Shown one piece after another: positions 10,901-17,894 of a DNA stretch of 64,000 nucleotides (position 1 is the first letter of the stretch; each line of letters opens with the position of its first letter). The DNA is from Burkholderia thailandensis E264 (GTDB lineage: Bacteria; Pseudomonadota; Gammaproteobacteria; Burkholderiales; Burkholderiaceae): the NCBI RefSeq assembly GCF_000012365.1, contig NC_007651.1:558001-622000 (forward strand), given 5' to 3'. Below the pieces are notes generated by a model. The model was not told the origin of the DNA and did not search any database. It saw only the letters and a program-made list of their open reading frames with translations. A program made the translations under genes and the position numbers.

Positions 10901-11079
10901 TACTGCAGCGTGTGCGGCGGCGTGATGCCGTTCGGGCCGGCCGGCACCGTCAGATCGAATTTCAGCGTCGCGGTGCCGGTATTCAGATCGACGCTGAAGT
11001 CGCCGCCATCGCCGCCGACCGATCCGCCGCCCGAAGGCAGGTTCAGGATCTCGTCGGCGGTACCGCTTGTCTTGGCCAC
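4981..11079 (-). CDS. insecticidal-toxin-complex TcB/TcC (SpvB-Rhs) type toxin
   Basis: A 2032-aa protein with the layout of fused Tc toxin B and C components. Residues ~10-330 form an SpvB-like N-terminus (GAFGLGWSLGL). FG-GAP/VCBS-like repeats follow near residues 306 (DLNGDGLPDIVHL), 416 (DLNGDGVTDIL), 470 (DMTGDGLMDIV) and 521 (DVDGDGCADLV). Then come the TcdB middle region and many Rhs/YD repeats, ending in the core signature YDPRVGQFISPDP (~1658) and ADPNG (~1696), where Rhs toxins self-cleave. The last ~335 residues are the variable effector: a Gly/Ala-rich hydrophobic stretch, then a polar tail that I cannot assign. In Tc complexes B-C is a cocoon holding the toxin and docks on TcA. 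The start is GTG with a perfect AGGAGG 7 bases upstream. It sits 21 bp behind the TcA-like gene, so the two are one operon. Confidence 0.85.
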   Translation of the reverse strand: MAKTSGTADEILNLPSGGGSVGGDGGDFSVDLNTGTATLKFDLTVPAGPNGITPPHTLQYSAGAGDGAFGLGWSLGLMTIRRRITPATGAAEPAPPGACTLVGVGELVDMGARRFRPIVDATGLLIEFTGASWTATDKTDTQYTLGTSANAQIGDGGALPAAWLVDRCADSAGNAIAYTWLAVGGARVPQTIAWGTHRLVFAYEDRPDTIVDGSYGAPVTLDKRCSRIELHATTETPSLVRSWTLLYDDDNGRGRSLLATIREQGHAADGSVLAAPDRTFAYSRPGAPALVPVTGWTTPLSDPDTDLVDLNGDGLPDIVHLGNGMPTMHPNLGGGQFGAPRPLARTAAPLRLSAPSVAFADMSGNGSVDVLVLDEPFSGYYPLSAPGGSAPAGFGRPIVFERAPAVSPSDVRLRFVDLNGDGVTDILLDTGRGWLIYLRDGPATWSDAPRVLPPARTPPVSLADPHVHLADMTGDGLMDIVRVTGGGLTYWPARADGGWDAAIAMTPSPAFARDFDPHRLALYDVDGDGCADLVYVGLQSVTVWRNVGATRLAAPVAIPGTPIALPGSYRVVDLLGSGTAGVHFQLPSIAGASRQTYLDLGGGVKPYLLTDLAHGDAQSTHIGYRTSTEYARDDAQAGAPWRTYHPFPIQCVARTDQTDHGTGATTSTRYAYHDARYDPATRTFLGFGRVDSEQLGDASCPTLRVETTFHLGLDPADPARPLAGDEALKLGALRRKPLVTATYGLDGSPLERHPYSITRHAYDALLVASAAGNGKRIAVPYCTTSTEERWERQSAAVSTRTVDYLAITSEGDVTSQRTRAQRAGVAAPDQDVTTTTTLATGGKNLRLPARITQSAPDGSIVSESVCFYDGDAFAGLPEGQAARGLVTRIEDRVFDDAFAASIWGENLPDLTRYGYHRLPGDAAGWWKTRRAHERGSNATGPTLATKGPLGALQTLQYDASGQRVVKVIDALGNAVSATTDARVFQTASLTDANGHLTTDAFDALGRVVATIGPLDTPALPTIAFTYATGAISTVTSATRSAHGGNDTVCAVTWIDGTGNVLGKGTPAAGPGEWTVTNAVRRNARGLVAASFLPYAATGGNWQPPSAGTGATTSTYDALGRLVQLTRPDGLVVTSRREGGTVITSETWPGGAAVDIERQEYDAAGQLVSVSRNAGDHWVEQRYAYAPSGKVRDVTLPGGAHVAFALDLLGRVFAQQSPDTGRTVFLLDASDNQRARTNAAGQIVRTEVDAMNRVTNVYHDAEPTPRVRYEYADANGAPPADGIVANRFTRVWRITDELGAIVFEYDEAGRRTATTRTVASTAQSFVTRRAYDALGRLASATLPATAPGGAGRTVVYGYAADGRLVSASGVVKRAAYDLFGRLTSIDYANGASTLIDYAANAGGIARVRVLDASRNVLRDTTLTRGDGLVTTLASANAADDSVDFGYDALRRLTSANYRQGASPADAHGWTFDDAFNATAVTDAGALTYEPGTHRLASVGGAATAFDAAGRMTTGRFGAATFDAADHLSGVTLPDATQIAHTYDYQGRRVRSTQNGAQTYFSPTEDVEFQGGTAIVWITFGRQRIAADIGGALTFVHPNALGVMDLITDSGGAYGTRVRQTPFGYARPADGAAPAGGVAAVALALGAADATGLVCHGLRWYDPRVGQFISPDPVVTSVYTVGAWNPYVYCLGNPILLADPNGCSFLSVLEIIGVAILAAACVVGAIFTGGATLVALGVLSANIGGWLLAGVALGSLGGAIAGELAAQKAGGNLWAGAFLGAFLGGATSLIGGALGGAAAAGIDTLIGGTKTFLSFVAAGAIQGTLAGAGTGLAIGYAGGKGNAESMLIAMAKGAAWGAVLGTLLGAGIGAIAGTGISGAAKPDNFLNIGAFGQKFADFTSTSTAINSADNAAGVTESLTQLSMPNGFNAGNMLGLLPNLVTTNEQAAGWFSIPIGWLGPGVLNDAGFAGLVDTSMALDQAGFSYAHQISLLLGAAPYFIDYAATMAQIVDASGVNNFEMAFNNAFGSGSPSNTG

Positions 11080-11100
11080 GGTTCGCCTCCTGGTCGGAAT

Positions 11101-14100
11101 TCAGCCGCGCGGCTTGAATGCATAGTCGATGACGAGCACGAGATTGATGAGCGACGACAGATCGAGCTTGCCGCCCGGCGCAAGCGACGGATTCGCGGCG
11201 GCGCTGAGCGCGAGCGTCCAGTCGCCGAGCGCGGAGCCGCCGATGGCGCCCGCCCACGCGCTGGCCGCGCCCTGCGACGAGATCGCGCCCGTCGCGTCGG
11301 TCGTGCCGGACAGCGCGCCCTTGCCGGGCGCGGCGAGCGCGATCGTGACGTTCGACGCGGACGCGCCCGGCTTCATCGCGACGAGCAGGCTTACCGCGGT
11401 GACGGACGGCCCGGTCTGATCGATCGGAAAATCCGCGGCGGACAGGTTGAGCGTGAGCTCGCCCGTCGACACGAAGCCGTAGAACAGGTCCGGATACAGC
11501 CACGCGAGCGGAATCGAACGCTCGCGGTTGTAGAAGCCTGGCCGGCTCGCGAGCTGCGCGAGCACGGGCTGCACGAGGCGCGGGTCGAAGCGCGCTTCGT
11601 AGATGAACGTCAGCACGACGTCGGTCAGCGTGCCGTAGTTGATGTCGTTGAGCGCGGGCGGCAGGCTGAGCGTCCAGCTGCTCGCCACGCCCGCGCCTTC
11701 GAAGATGCCCGTCTGGTTGTCGGGCGGCGGCGCGAGCACGGCGTCCTGCACCGGATCGTAATCCGAAATGACTTGCGTCTCCGCGCTCTGCACGCGCACC
11801 TTGCTCGGCGCGGCGGGCGTGGCGACGTCGGCGGGCAGCCGGTAGAACGAGATGCCCTCGTTGCCGAGCGTGCCGGAGATGCCCGTCGGCGGCACGATGC
11901 CCTGCACCGACACGAGCACGCGCCGGATGCGGCCCTGGTAGGTGCCGGGGTAGGCGGAGTCGAAATCGTCGAGCGTCGTCTCGAACGTCATCGTGCCCGT
12001 CTTGCGCAACTGCGTCTCGAACAGATAGCCGTAGCGGCTCGCGAGCGAGATCGATTGCTTCAGGTATTGCTTCTTGCCGCGCTTCGCGTTGACGAGGTCG
12101 TCGGTGAACGACTGGATGTCGGCCATCAGCGCGTCCGCGGCAAGCAGCCCGTTGACGACGCCCTGGTACGACGCCTTGATGAACGACACGCTTACGTCGT
12201 TCTCGAAGTTGTACGCCTGCTGCATCAGCTTCGCCGCGCGCAGCGCCATGTTCATGTAGCGCTCGTAGATCTGCTGGATGAAGTTGCCCATCGCCTTCCA
12301 GACTTGCGGCGTGAACGTGTCCGCGTCGAACACGCCGAGCGTTTGCGCGGCTGCCTGCGCGTTGAGCTGCGCGACCGCGAGATTCGCGCCCGCCGCGCTC
12401 ACCTGCGCGTTCGCCGCGGCGAGCTGCGCCTGCGCCTGCGCGAGCGCCTGCTGCATTTCGGCCGTCGTCCGGTTCATGCTGTCGATCTGGAACTGCTGGC
12501 TCAGGCGGTTCGCGGCGAGATTGGTCGCGGCCGCGACGGTCGCCGAATCGCCGGAGATCCGCTGCCCCGACAGGTATTGATTCGCCATCGCGCTCACGCC
12601 GTTGTAGTCGCCGTCGTCGCCGCCCGACACCTGCTGGCCCGTCGCCTGGATGACGATCACCTGGCTGTTGAGCGCGCCGTACTCCTGAGCATTCTTCGCG
12701 GCGTTCGTCGCGCGCGTCTGCGCGACCGTGACGCCCGCCTGATACGCGTGCGCCTGCGCTTGCGCGACGGCGAGCTGTTGCTGCGCGGCGTCGATCTGGC
12801 CGTTCGCCTGCGAAACCTGGTTCGCGAGCTCGGTGCGGGTAAGCGTCGCCTGGTCGGCCTGGTTCCAGAAGTTGATGACCTGGTTCTCCGCCTGCTGCGC
12901 GAGCTGCGCGAAATTGATCGCCACCTGCTGCAGGTAGCTGAACGACCAGATCGGCACGGCCGCCGCGTAGTTGCCCCAATAGTCGAGCCCCGCGCCGATC
13001 TGCACGAGCTTCGCGTAGACCTCGAGGAGCACGGTCGCGATGGCGACGTCGTCCGCCGACACGCCGCCCGTGCCGGTTTGCGCGAGCGTCGCGAGCTGCG
13101 GTAGCAGCGCGGTCGCGCGCTTTGCAGCGACCGCGAGGCCCGCGGTCTGATAGAGCGCCGTCGCGGGCGCGGCCGGGCTGCCCGGCGTGACGACCTTGCC
13201 GTAGGCGCTCGTCGCGCCCGCGCGGTCGCCCTGCAGATACAGGCTGTCGCCCCATGCGCGATAGAGTCCCGCGAGTGCGGCCCAGACGTACGGGCCTTCC
13301 GTCGTCGTGTTGATGTACGCGTAGCCCGCCGCCTGCAGGTAGGAGGTCTCGGCGTTCGCGTAGTCGCCGAGCGCCTGGTAGCACTGCGCGATCGCGAGCG
13401 GGATCGTGTAGAAGTAGTCGTGCGGAAGCAGCACCGCGCGCTCCCACAGACTGTTCGCGTTCGTCAGCGCGTCGGGCAGCGCGGTGGCGCTCGCATGCGG
13501 CGCGTAGAGGATCGTCTTGATCGACGCGATGTCCGGCGTGCCGCTCGCCGCCCACTGGATCGTCCTGACCGCGGTTTGCGCGCCGCTGCCCGTGAGGAGA
13601 CCGACCTGCTTTTGCGCAAGCAGCGTGATCGGCAGTTTCGGTATCGGCAGGATCTTGATCGGCGTGAGCGCGGCGGGCGCGAGATCGATGCCGCGCGGCG
13701 GCATCATGCCGATCGCCGCCGGATGGAACGCCTGCGCCGCGCCAGGCGAAGCCGACGCCGCGACGGTTGGATTCGCGCCCGGCAGCATGGTCGGATTCGG
13801 CATCTGCGGCGGCGAGAATGCGCCGGCGACGGAGGCGTCGAGCGTTTTCGCGCGCGCGGCGGCCGCGCTGCTCGCGGCGCTGTTGCCCTGCGCAGTGTAG
13901 AGCGACGCGAGCTGCATGTCCGACAGCGCCTGCGCGGTCGCGGCCGGATTCGCGCTGACGGGCGTGAGCCCCGCGCCGTGCAGCGCGGCGACGCCGGCGA
14001 GCGCTTGCGCGGGCGGCGGCGTCGCGGGCCGCACCGGGCTCGCGGGCGCCGGCACCGACAGCACGTTCAGCCATTGCGACGTCGCGGACAGCAGCGAATC

Positions 14101-14382
14101 GAACAGCGCGGCGTCGCGCGGCAGCCGCGAGCGCAACCTGCCGCCGAGATCGGGGTCCCATTGCGGATCGAGCTGCGAGTAGATCAGCGATTCGCAGGCG
14201 AAGTAATCGTCGAGCGCGGCGTCGTACGCGCGGGCCTTGAACGACGCGGCGGCCGACGCGAGCAGCGCGTCGATCTGCGTGAGCAGCGCGGCGTCCGCGC
14301 TCGACGTGCCGATCGCGCGCGGATTGACGGGCGGACGGTCGATGAAGCTGTAGGTCAATACACGCTGTGTGAGCGAAAGCAT
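11101..14382 (-). CDS. short TcA-like toxin component with TcB-binding C-terminus
   Basis: A 1093-aa protein. The N-terminal half is Ala/Pro-rich with TPR-like helical pairs (AIAQCYQALGDYANAETSYLQ near residue 330). A long Ala/Gln coiled-coil-rich section lies at ~500-690. The C-terminal ~300 residues match the TcA neck/TcB-binding region (TFETTLDDFDSAYPGTY, then RIRRVLVSVQG and GNEGISFYRLP). Classical TcA proteins are over 2000 aa, so most of the shell and receptor-binding parts are missing. Role inferred: the pore or translocation partner of the adjacent TcB/C toxin. The start at 14382 has a G-rich sequence upstream (GGGGGGCGCC). Frames further upstream are arginine-rich and not credible. 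Confidence 0.75.
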   Translation of the reverse strand: MLSLTQRVLTYSFIDRPPVNPRAIGTSSADAALLTQIDALLASAAASFKARAYDAALDDYFACESLIYSQLDPQWDPDLGGRLRSRLPRDAALFDSLLSATSQWLNVLSVPAPASPVRPATPPPAQALAGVAALHGAGLTPVSANPAATAQALSDMQLASLYTAQGNSAASSAAAARAKTLDASVAGAFSPPQMPNPTMLPGANPTVAASASPGAAQAFHPAAIGMMPPRGIDLAPAALTPIKILPIPKLPITLLAQKQVGLLTGSGAQTAVRTIQWAASGTPDIASIKTILYAPHASATALPDALTNANSLWERAVLLPHDYFYTIPLAIAQCYQALGDYANAETSYLQAAGYAYINTTTEGPYVWAALAGLYRAWGDSLYLQGDRAGATSAYGKVVTPGSPAAPATALYQTAGLAVAAKRATALLPQLATLAQTGTGGVSADDVAIATVLLEVYAKLVQIGAGLDYWGNYAAAVPIWSFSYLQQVAINFAQLAQQAENQVINFWNQADQATLTRTELANQVSQANGQIDAAQQQLAVAQAQAHAYQAGVTVAQTRATNAAKNAQEYGALNSQVIVIQATGQQVSGGDDGDYNGVSAMANQYLSGQRISGDSATVAAATNLAANRLSQQFQIDSMNRTTAEMQQALAQAQAQLAAANAQVSAAGANLAVAQLNAQAAAQTLGVFDADTFTPQVWKAMGNFIQQIYERYMNMALRAAKLMQQAYNFENDVSVSFIKASYQGVVNGLLAADALMADIQSFTDDLVNAKRGKKQYLKQSISLASRYGYLFETQLRKTGTMTFETTLDDFDSAYPGTYQGRIRRVLVSVQGIVPPTGISGTLGNEGISFYRLPADVATPAAPSKVRVQSAETQVISDYDPVQDAVLAPPPDNQTGIFEGAGVASSWTLSLPPALNDINYGTLTDVVLTFIYEARFDPRLVQPVLAQLASRPGFYNRERSIPLAWLYPDLFYGFVSTGELTLNLSAADFPIDQTGPSVTAVSLLVAMKPGASASNVTIALAAPGKGALSGTTDATGAISSQGAASAWAGAIGGSALGDWTLALSAAANPSLAPGGKLDLSSLINLVLVIDYAFKPRG

Positions 14383-15371
14383 CGTGGCGCCCCCCGGCAA
14401 TGGCGTGCGGCCGCGCGCGAGCGCCGGATGGCGGTCGGCCGGCCATGCACCTGGTTCACTGTTGCAACTCCGTTCGCGCGAACAGCGATGACGGCATCGA
14501 GCGGTGCGCGCCGCTTCCGCCGAGGCAATGCGAAATCGAAAACCGGCGTGTCGAGACAATAGGACGCCATGCCCGCGTATAGGCGCGCACGTCGTCGCTT
14601 TAAGTGATTCGCTGTCTCTATATCGTATTGTCAGATCAATTCGATCGTCGAAATGTCCAGACTTATCCGAAAAGACAAAACGCCGGCGGTCGGATCGCGA
14701 CGTGTCCCGTTCAGGTGCGGATGCGTGAAGATCCCCGTCGCGGCGTATGCCGCGCGCCGCGAGCAAGCGCTTTCTTTCTGACTTCGTGAGCTTGCCGGAA
14801 CGCGGCTTGCTCTACTTTAGGCCGATATTCGGCCAAGTCAATTCGCCTTTGAAAAAGCGGCGCATTCGCATTGATCGGGCGGTTCGATTCGTTGACGGAC
14901 GATTTGATTGGCTTCGCTAATTAATTAAAAACGGCGAGCGAAATGAGACGCATCCCTCGGCATCGCGCAAGCGTGTGGCCGCCGCATGCCTGAAGGCGTT
15001 CGCGGCGCGCCGGCGCGCGTGAATGCGCGATGGCGGACCCGGTGCGATCGTCGATTCGCCACGGGCGTCGCGGCCTCGAAAAAAACAAAACCCGGCGGCC
15101 CTCGCCGGGCCGCCGGGTCCTCGTTTGCGCGCTTGTTGTTCTGTCGATTCCGTCGCACCCGCTCGGGAATATCTGTGTTATCGCGAAACGACGCCAAGGT
15201 GCTACCGAACGCGTTTTTGTTCCGGCCGGGCAATGCGCGGTCCGCCGGGCGCCGTTTCGAATCGACGGCGCGCGATTCGCCGAAGCCGATGTCCGTCGCG
15301 CGTGCTTCGCTCGCCGCCGCCGCAGATCGCCGCGGCGGCCGGCTCGCGGTCAGCCGGCCCTCGCTCGACGG
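14383..15371. other. toxin-operon leader region
   Basis: About 1 kb without a convincing gene. It must hold the promoter of the TcA-like/TcB-C operon. The part at 14600-14950 is clearly more AT-rich than the flanks. It contains a perfect 6+6 palindrome, GGCCGATATTCGGCC, at 14820-14834, a possible operator. The terminator of the 15.4-16.1 kb unit lies at 15079-15117. Confidence 0.45.
15079..15117 (-). terminator. rho-independent terminator
   Basis: On the minus strand a 9-bp GC stem (CCCGGCGGC pairing with GCCGCCGGG) is followed by TTTTGTTTTTTT. It ends the unit carrying the 15372-15713 gene and insulates the TcA operon behind it. Confidence 0.85.
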
Positions 15372-15713
15372 TCACAGGCTGAGCGTGCCGCTCTTGCTCG
15401 TGCCTCCAATGATCGGCGCGCAGACAGTCAGCTTGTAGTCGAGCTTCCCGCCCGGCACGTCGAGCGTCAGATCGACTTCAGCCTTCAGCTTGCCGACGGA
15501 GCCGCCGCACTTGCCGCTCGGATGCGCGGCGTTCACGGTGCAGCCGCCGACCAGTTGCCGCGAGATGTACAGCTCGGCCGTCGCGGAAGGGGGCTCCGCG
15601 CTGGTGCGGAATTCCACCGTGACTGGGCCGATCGTCACCGCGTGGCACGACGCGTCGAAAATGCTGCCGTCGAGCTGGTCGGCCCGAATGTGCGTGAGCA
15701 GTTCCTGGTTCAT
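15372..15713 (-). CDS. hypothetical protein with four cysteines (113 aa)
   Basis: Unrecognised small protein, probably a beta-sandwich: alternating hydrophobic strands (HAVTIGPVTVEFRT, KAEVDLTLDVPGGKLDYKL) and four Cys residues that could pair as disulfides or bind metal. No clear signal peptide. It starts 56 bp after the stop of the paralogue at 15770-16147 and shares its terminator at 15.1 kb, so the two are probably one transcript. The start at 15713 (MNQELL) was chosen because the frame upstream overlaps the preceding gene in a non-coding-like composition. It could be a partner of the small paralogous proteins or of the Tc toxin; this is a guess from position. Confidence 0.65.
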   Translation of the reverse strand: MNQELLTHIRADQLDGSIFDASCHAVTIGPVTVEFRTSAEPPSATAELYISRQLVGGCTVNAAHPSGKCGGSVGKLKAEVDLTLDVPGGKLDYKLTVCAPIIGGTSKSGTLSL

Positions 15714-15769
15714 GCCTGTTCTCGGTGTCGTCGTCGGGAAATCGGAGCGCACGGGCGGCGCTCGCGCGC

Positions 15770-16147
15770 TCACTCGGCGTCGAGCGCCGCCTCGGCCGTG
15801 TGCGTGGCCTCGTGGCGAAACAGCCCGACCTTGACGGGAATGATGCCGTTCGCGCCGCGAATGAAGATCTCCTTGTGATACCGGCTCTCGAACGAGCAGG
15901 CCGGCGTCCGGTACTTCTTCACCGTCGGCGACGGGCGTCCCGCGATGCCCACGACCTCGAGCAGCATCCCGCCGATGAACCCGGGATCGTGCGCGAGATG
16001 GATGTTGCCGACGTGAAGCGGCGCCTCGCCTTCCGCGACGATGTGCAGGAACCCCGGCACGTGCGGGCTCAACGCCGTGTACGCGGCCGTCGCGCTCGCG
16101 ATCGAGACGAGGACCAGGCGTGGCTGGATGATGTCCGACGAACTCAT
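15770..16147 (-). CDS. small paralogous protein A, unknown function (125 aa)
   Basis: One of three related small proteins encoded in a row. Shared features are an N-terminal MSSSDI/IxxRLVLV strand, an AxYTALS-type segment, a central VVGIAGRP motif, then YRTPACSFESRY and the C-terminal signature ANGIIPVKVGLF ending in an ALDAE tail. The pattern of beta strands and the absence of a signal peptide suggest a compact cytoplasmic beta protein. The ATG is preceded by CGGAGACCAAC. The tandem GTAAT motif lies 109 bp upstream of the start. Function unknown. Confidence 0.75.
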   Translation of the reverse strand: MSSSDIIQPRLVLVSIASATAAYTALSPHVPGFLHIVAEGEAPLHVGNIHLAHDPGFIGGMLLEVVGIAGRPSPTVKKYRTPACSFESRYHKEIFIRGANGIIPVKVGLFRHEATHTAEAALDAE

Positions 16148-16255
16148 GTTGGTCTCCGCGCGCTGCTGGGCGCAGCGTCATCAGTCGATGGCAGCGTCGT
16201 TGGCGGCTTGGGGCGGCGCTGGTGAGACGAACAATATGGCGGCGGTGGGGCGAAA

Positions 16256-16274
16256 TCCATTACAGGCGATTACG
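16256..16274 (-). promoter_or_regulatory. conserved tandem GTAAT motif, copy A
   Basis: The plus strand reads TCCATTACAGGCGATTACG. On the minus strand this is two GTAAT boxes 10 bp apart followed by GGA. It lies 109 bp before the start of paralogue A. The same motif at a matching distance precedes paralogues B and C, which argues for an activator or repressor site or upstream promoter element. Confidence 0.65.
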
Positions 16275-16346
16275 TCGGCGACAGTCATTCGCCGGCACGC
16301 CGTTCGAGGGGCGACGTTGCGCGCAATACGTTCGGCGTTCGCAACG

Positions 16347-16372
16347 GAAAGGGGGGGCGTTCTCCGCCCCCC
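16347..16372 (-). terminator. probable terminator hairpin
   Basis: On the minus strand an 8-bp stem (GGGGGGCG with CGCCCCCC, five-base loop) is followed by CCTTTCC. The T run is short, so termination may be partial. It lies 66 bp after the stop of paralogue B. Confidence 0.5.
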
Positions 16373-16437
16373 GATTTGATCGGCCGCGAATGCCCGGATC
16401 GCGCGAGAAGCCGCGATCGCGGGCGGCCTTCGCTCGT

Positions 16438-16812
16438 CTACGCGGCGTCGAGCGTGTCCAGGAAGGTCTCCGCTTCTTCGTCCTTGAGCAGCCGGACCTT
16501 GACGGTGACGATGCCGTTGGCGCCTTGGACGTAGATCGTGTCCTGATACTGCCCCTGGTACGAATACACGGGCGTCCTGTAGGGGGTGATCGGCCCGAGG
16601 CGCGGCCGCCCCACGACGCCCACCACGGAGAGGCCGCCCGGCGGATACCACATTTGCGGCGTCAGATGAGGATTGCGAATGTTCAGCGGCTTTTCACCTT
16701 CCGCGTACACGTGGAAGGTGCCGAGCAGATGCAGGCTGAAGGACGTATACGTGGCGTACGCGCGGGTAACGGGCACCAGCACGATACGGGATTCAACAAT
16801 ATCCGAACTCAT
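16438..16812 (-). CDS. small paralogous protein B, unknown function (124 aa)
   Basis: Second member of the family. It begins MSSDIVESRIVLVPV and shows VVGVVGRPRLGP, YRTPVYSYQGQY and ANGIVTVKVRLLKDEE, ending FLDTLDAA. The central and C-terminal signatures line up with paralogue A without gaps, and the C-terminal LDAA is shared with paralogue C. A CTGGAGATCAAC ribosome-binding site precedes the ATG. It is transcribed separately: the motif lies 108 bp upstream and a GC hairpin follows the stop. Function unknown; I do not recognise the family. Confidence 0.75.
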   Translation of the reverse strand: MSSDIVESRIVLVPVTRAYATYTSFSLHLLGTFHVYAEGEKPLNIRNPHLTPQMWYPPGGLSVVGVVGRPRLGPITPYRTPVYSYQGQYQDTIYVQGANGIVTVKVRLLKDEEAETFLDTLDAA

Positions 16813-16919
16813 GTTGATCTCCAGAGATCACAGCTTTGTAGCGATCGAAAATGGAGGAAGCGTCATTGCCGCCACGGGGCGTGTCGGCAAATGGAATTTA
16901 TGTTGCCGAATCAGGGAAT

Positions 16920-16938
16920 TCCATTACATCGGATTACG
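16920..16938 (-). promoter_or_regulatory. conserved tandem GTAAT motif, copy B
   Basis: The plus strand reads TCCATTACATCGGATTACG, 108 bp upstream of paralogue B. Both GTAAT boxes and the GGA flank are identical to copies A and C; only the bases between the boxes vary. Confidence 0.65.
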
Positions 16939-17118
16939 TGCCGTTCGGATATTGCCGAATGTGACAGTCGACGATGGTTCGGCGCGACCGGCATTCGCGT
17001 ATTGCGGTGTCGGGATCGAAGCGCATTTAATGCCGTCGCGGCGAAGCGCCGTTCCCGGGCTTATCTCGATATTCGGGCGCAATATTCCCGGGTGGCGTTC
17101 TTACGGCCGGGTACGCGA

Positions 17119-17155
17119 TAAAAAAAGACCCGGCAATCCGTTTCCGGACGCCGGG
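17119..17155 (-). terminator. rho-independent terminator
   Basis: On the minus strand the stem GCCCGGC...GCCGGG, with an inner TCCGGA hairpin, is followed by a run of T (TCTTTTTTT). It lies about 125 bp after the stop of paralogue C. Confidence 0.8.
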
Positions 17156-17281
17156 CGCTTTCGTTCGCTTGTTGTTGTTCGACGATTTTCTGGTTTAGAC
17201 GGAATTCGTCTTCAGTTGTCGTGCAAACGATTCGGAATGCTTCGCGCGCCGGCCGGCTGCGATTCGGCCGGCGCGTCGCGT

Positions 17282-17635
17282 TCACGCGGCGTCGAGCGCC
17301 TGCAGGAATGCGTCGGCTTCTTCGTGCGGGATCTGCTTGACCTCGACGACCTCGGTCTTGTTGCTGCCGTGCACGACGATCGTCGGGTGAAATACGCCCT
17401 GGAACGTATGTCGCACCCGGTACGGCTGCGTGCCGCTCGACAGCGGTCCCGTCCAGCCCATCACATCGATCTTCAGTCCGCCGACGAAGCGCGGATCGCG
17501 TACCAGTTGAATGCCGGTCGTGAAGCGCGGCGCGTTGCCCTCGACCTCGACGATGAGCGCGCCGGGTACGCGCAGGCCCAGCCACACATAGGTGGCGGTC
17601 GCTTTCTCGAACGGCTCGGGTCCATAGAATCCCAT
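17282..17635 (-). CDS. small paralogous protein C, unknown function (117 aa)
   Basis: Third and most divergent member. MGFYGPEPFEKATATYVWL at the N-terminus, DVMGWTGPL at the position of the VVGxxGRP motif, YRVRHTFQGVFHPTIVVHG and the C-terminal EADAFLQALDAA tie it to A and B. I place the start at ATG 17635, not the in-frame TTG four codons earlier. GGAGACCGTC then forms the ribosome-binding site, and the distance to the upstream GTAAT motif (106 bp) matches that of A and B. It is divergent from the TOMM operon. Confidence 0.75.
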   Translation of the reverse strand: MGFYGPEPFEKATATYVWLGLRVPGALIVEVEGNAPRFTTGIQLVRDPRFVGGLKIDVMGWTGPLSSGTQPYRVRHTFQGVFHPTIVVHGSNKTEVVEVKQIPHEEADAFLQALDAA

Positions 17636-17740
17636 GACGGTCTCCAAATGCTAGATATCCGTAACATTTTCGGAATATTGAATCGTGACCGGCATAAAGT
17701 TCTGCCGGTGAAATAAAACTAGGCGAGACGATCGTCAAAA

Positions 17741-17759
17741 TCCATTACAACCAATTACG
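17741..17759 (-). promoter_or_regulatory. conserved tandem GTAAT motif, copy C (divergent region)
   Basis: The plus strand reads TCCATTACAACCAATTACG, 106 bp upstream of paralogue C and 135 bp upstream of the divergent FHA gene at 17895. It is the only copy placed where it could also affect the TOMM operon. Confidence 0.6.
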
Positions 17760-17894
17760 CCTTGTCGGCGATGCGGCGCTTGCCTATGATTCAACAGAAT
17801 CTGATTTCGACCGTCAATCATTGACATAAAACGCGCACGACGTCCTTTTTGGGGCGCCGCCGGGCGCCGTGCATTTTTCACGCGGGTCGACGAA

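Noticed and set aside
4757..14446. A 3229-codon open frame on the minus strand overlapping both toxin genes
   Set aside because: It is an arginine/alanine-rich shadow frame created by the extreme GC content; the toxin frames have correct codon bias, ribosome-binding sites and recognisable domains.
14383..14766. Upstream extension of the TcA-like protein by 128 codons
   Set aside because: The extension is rich in Arg, Cys and His, lacks G/C third-position bias and covers an AT-rich leader; the ATG at 14382 precedes the conserved part.
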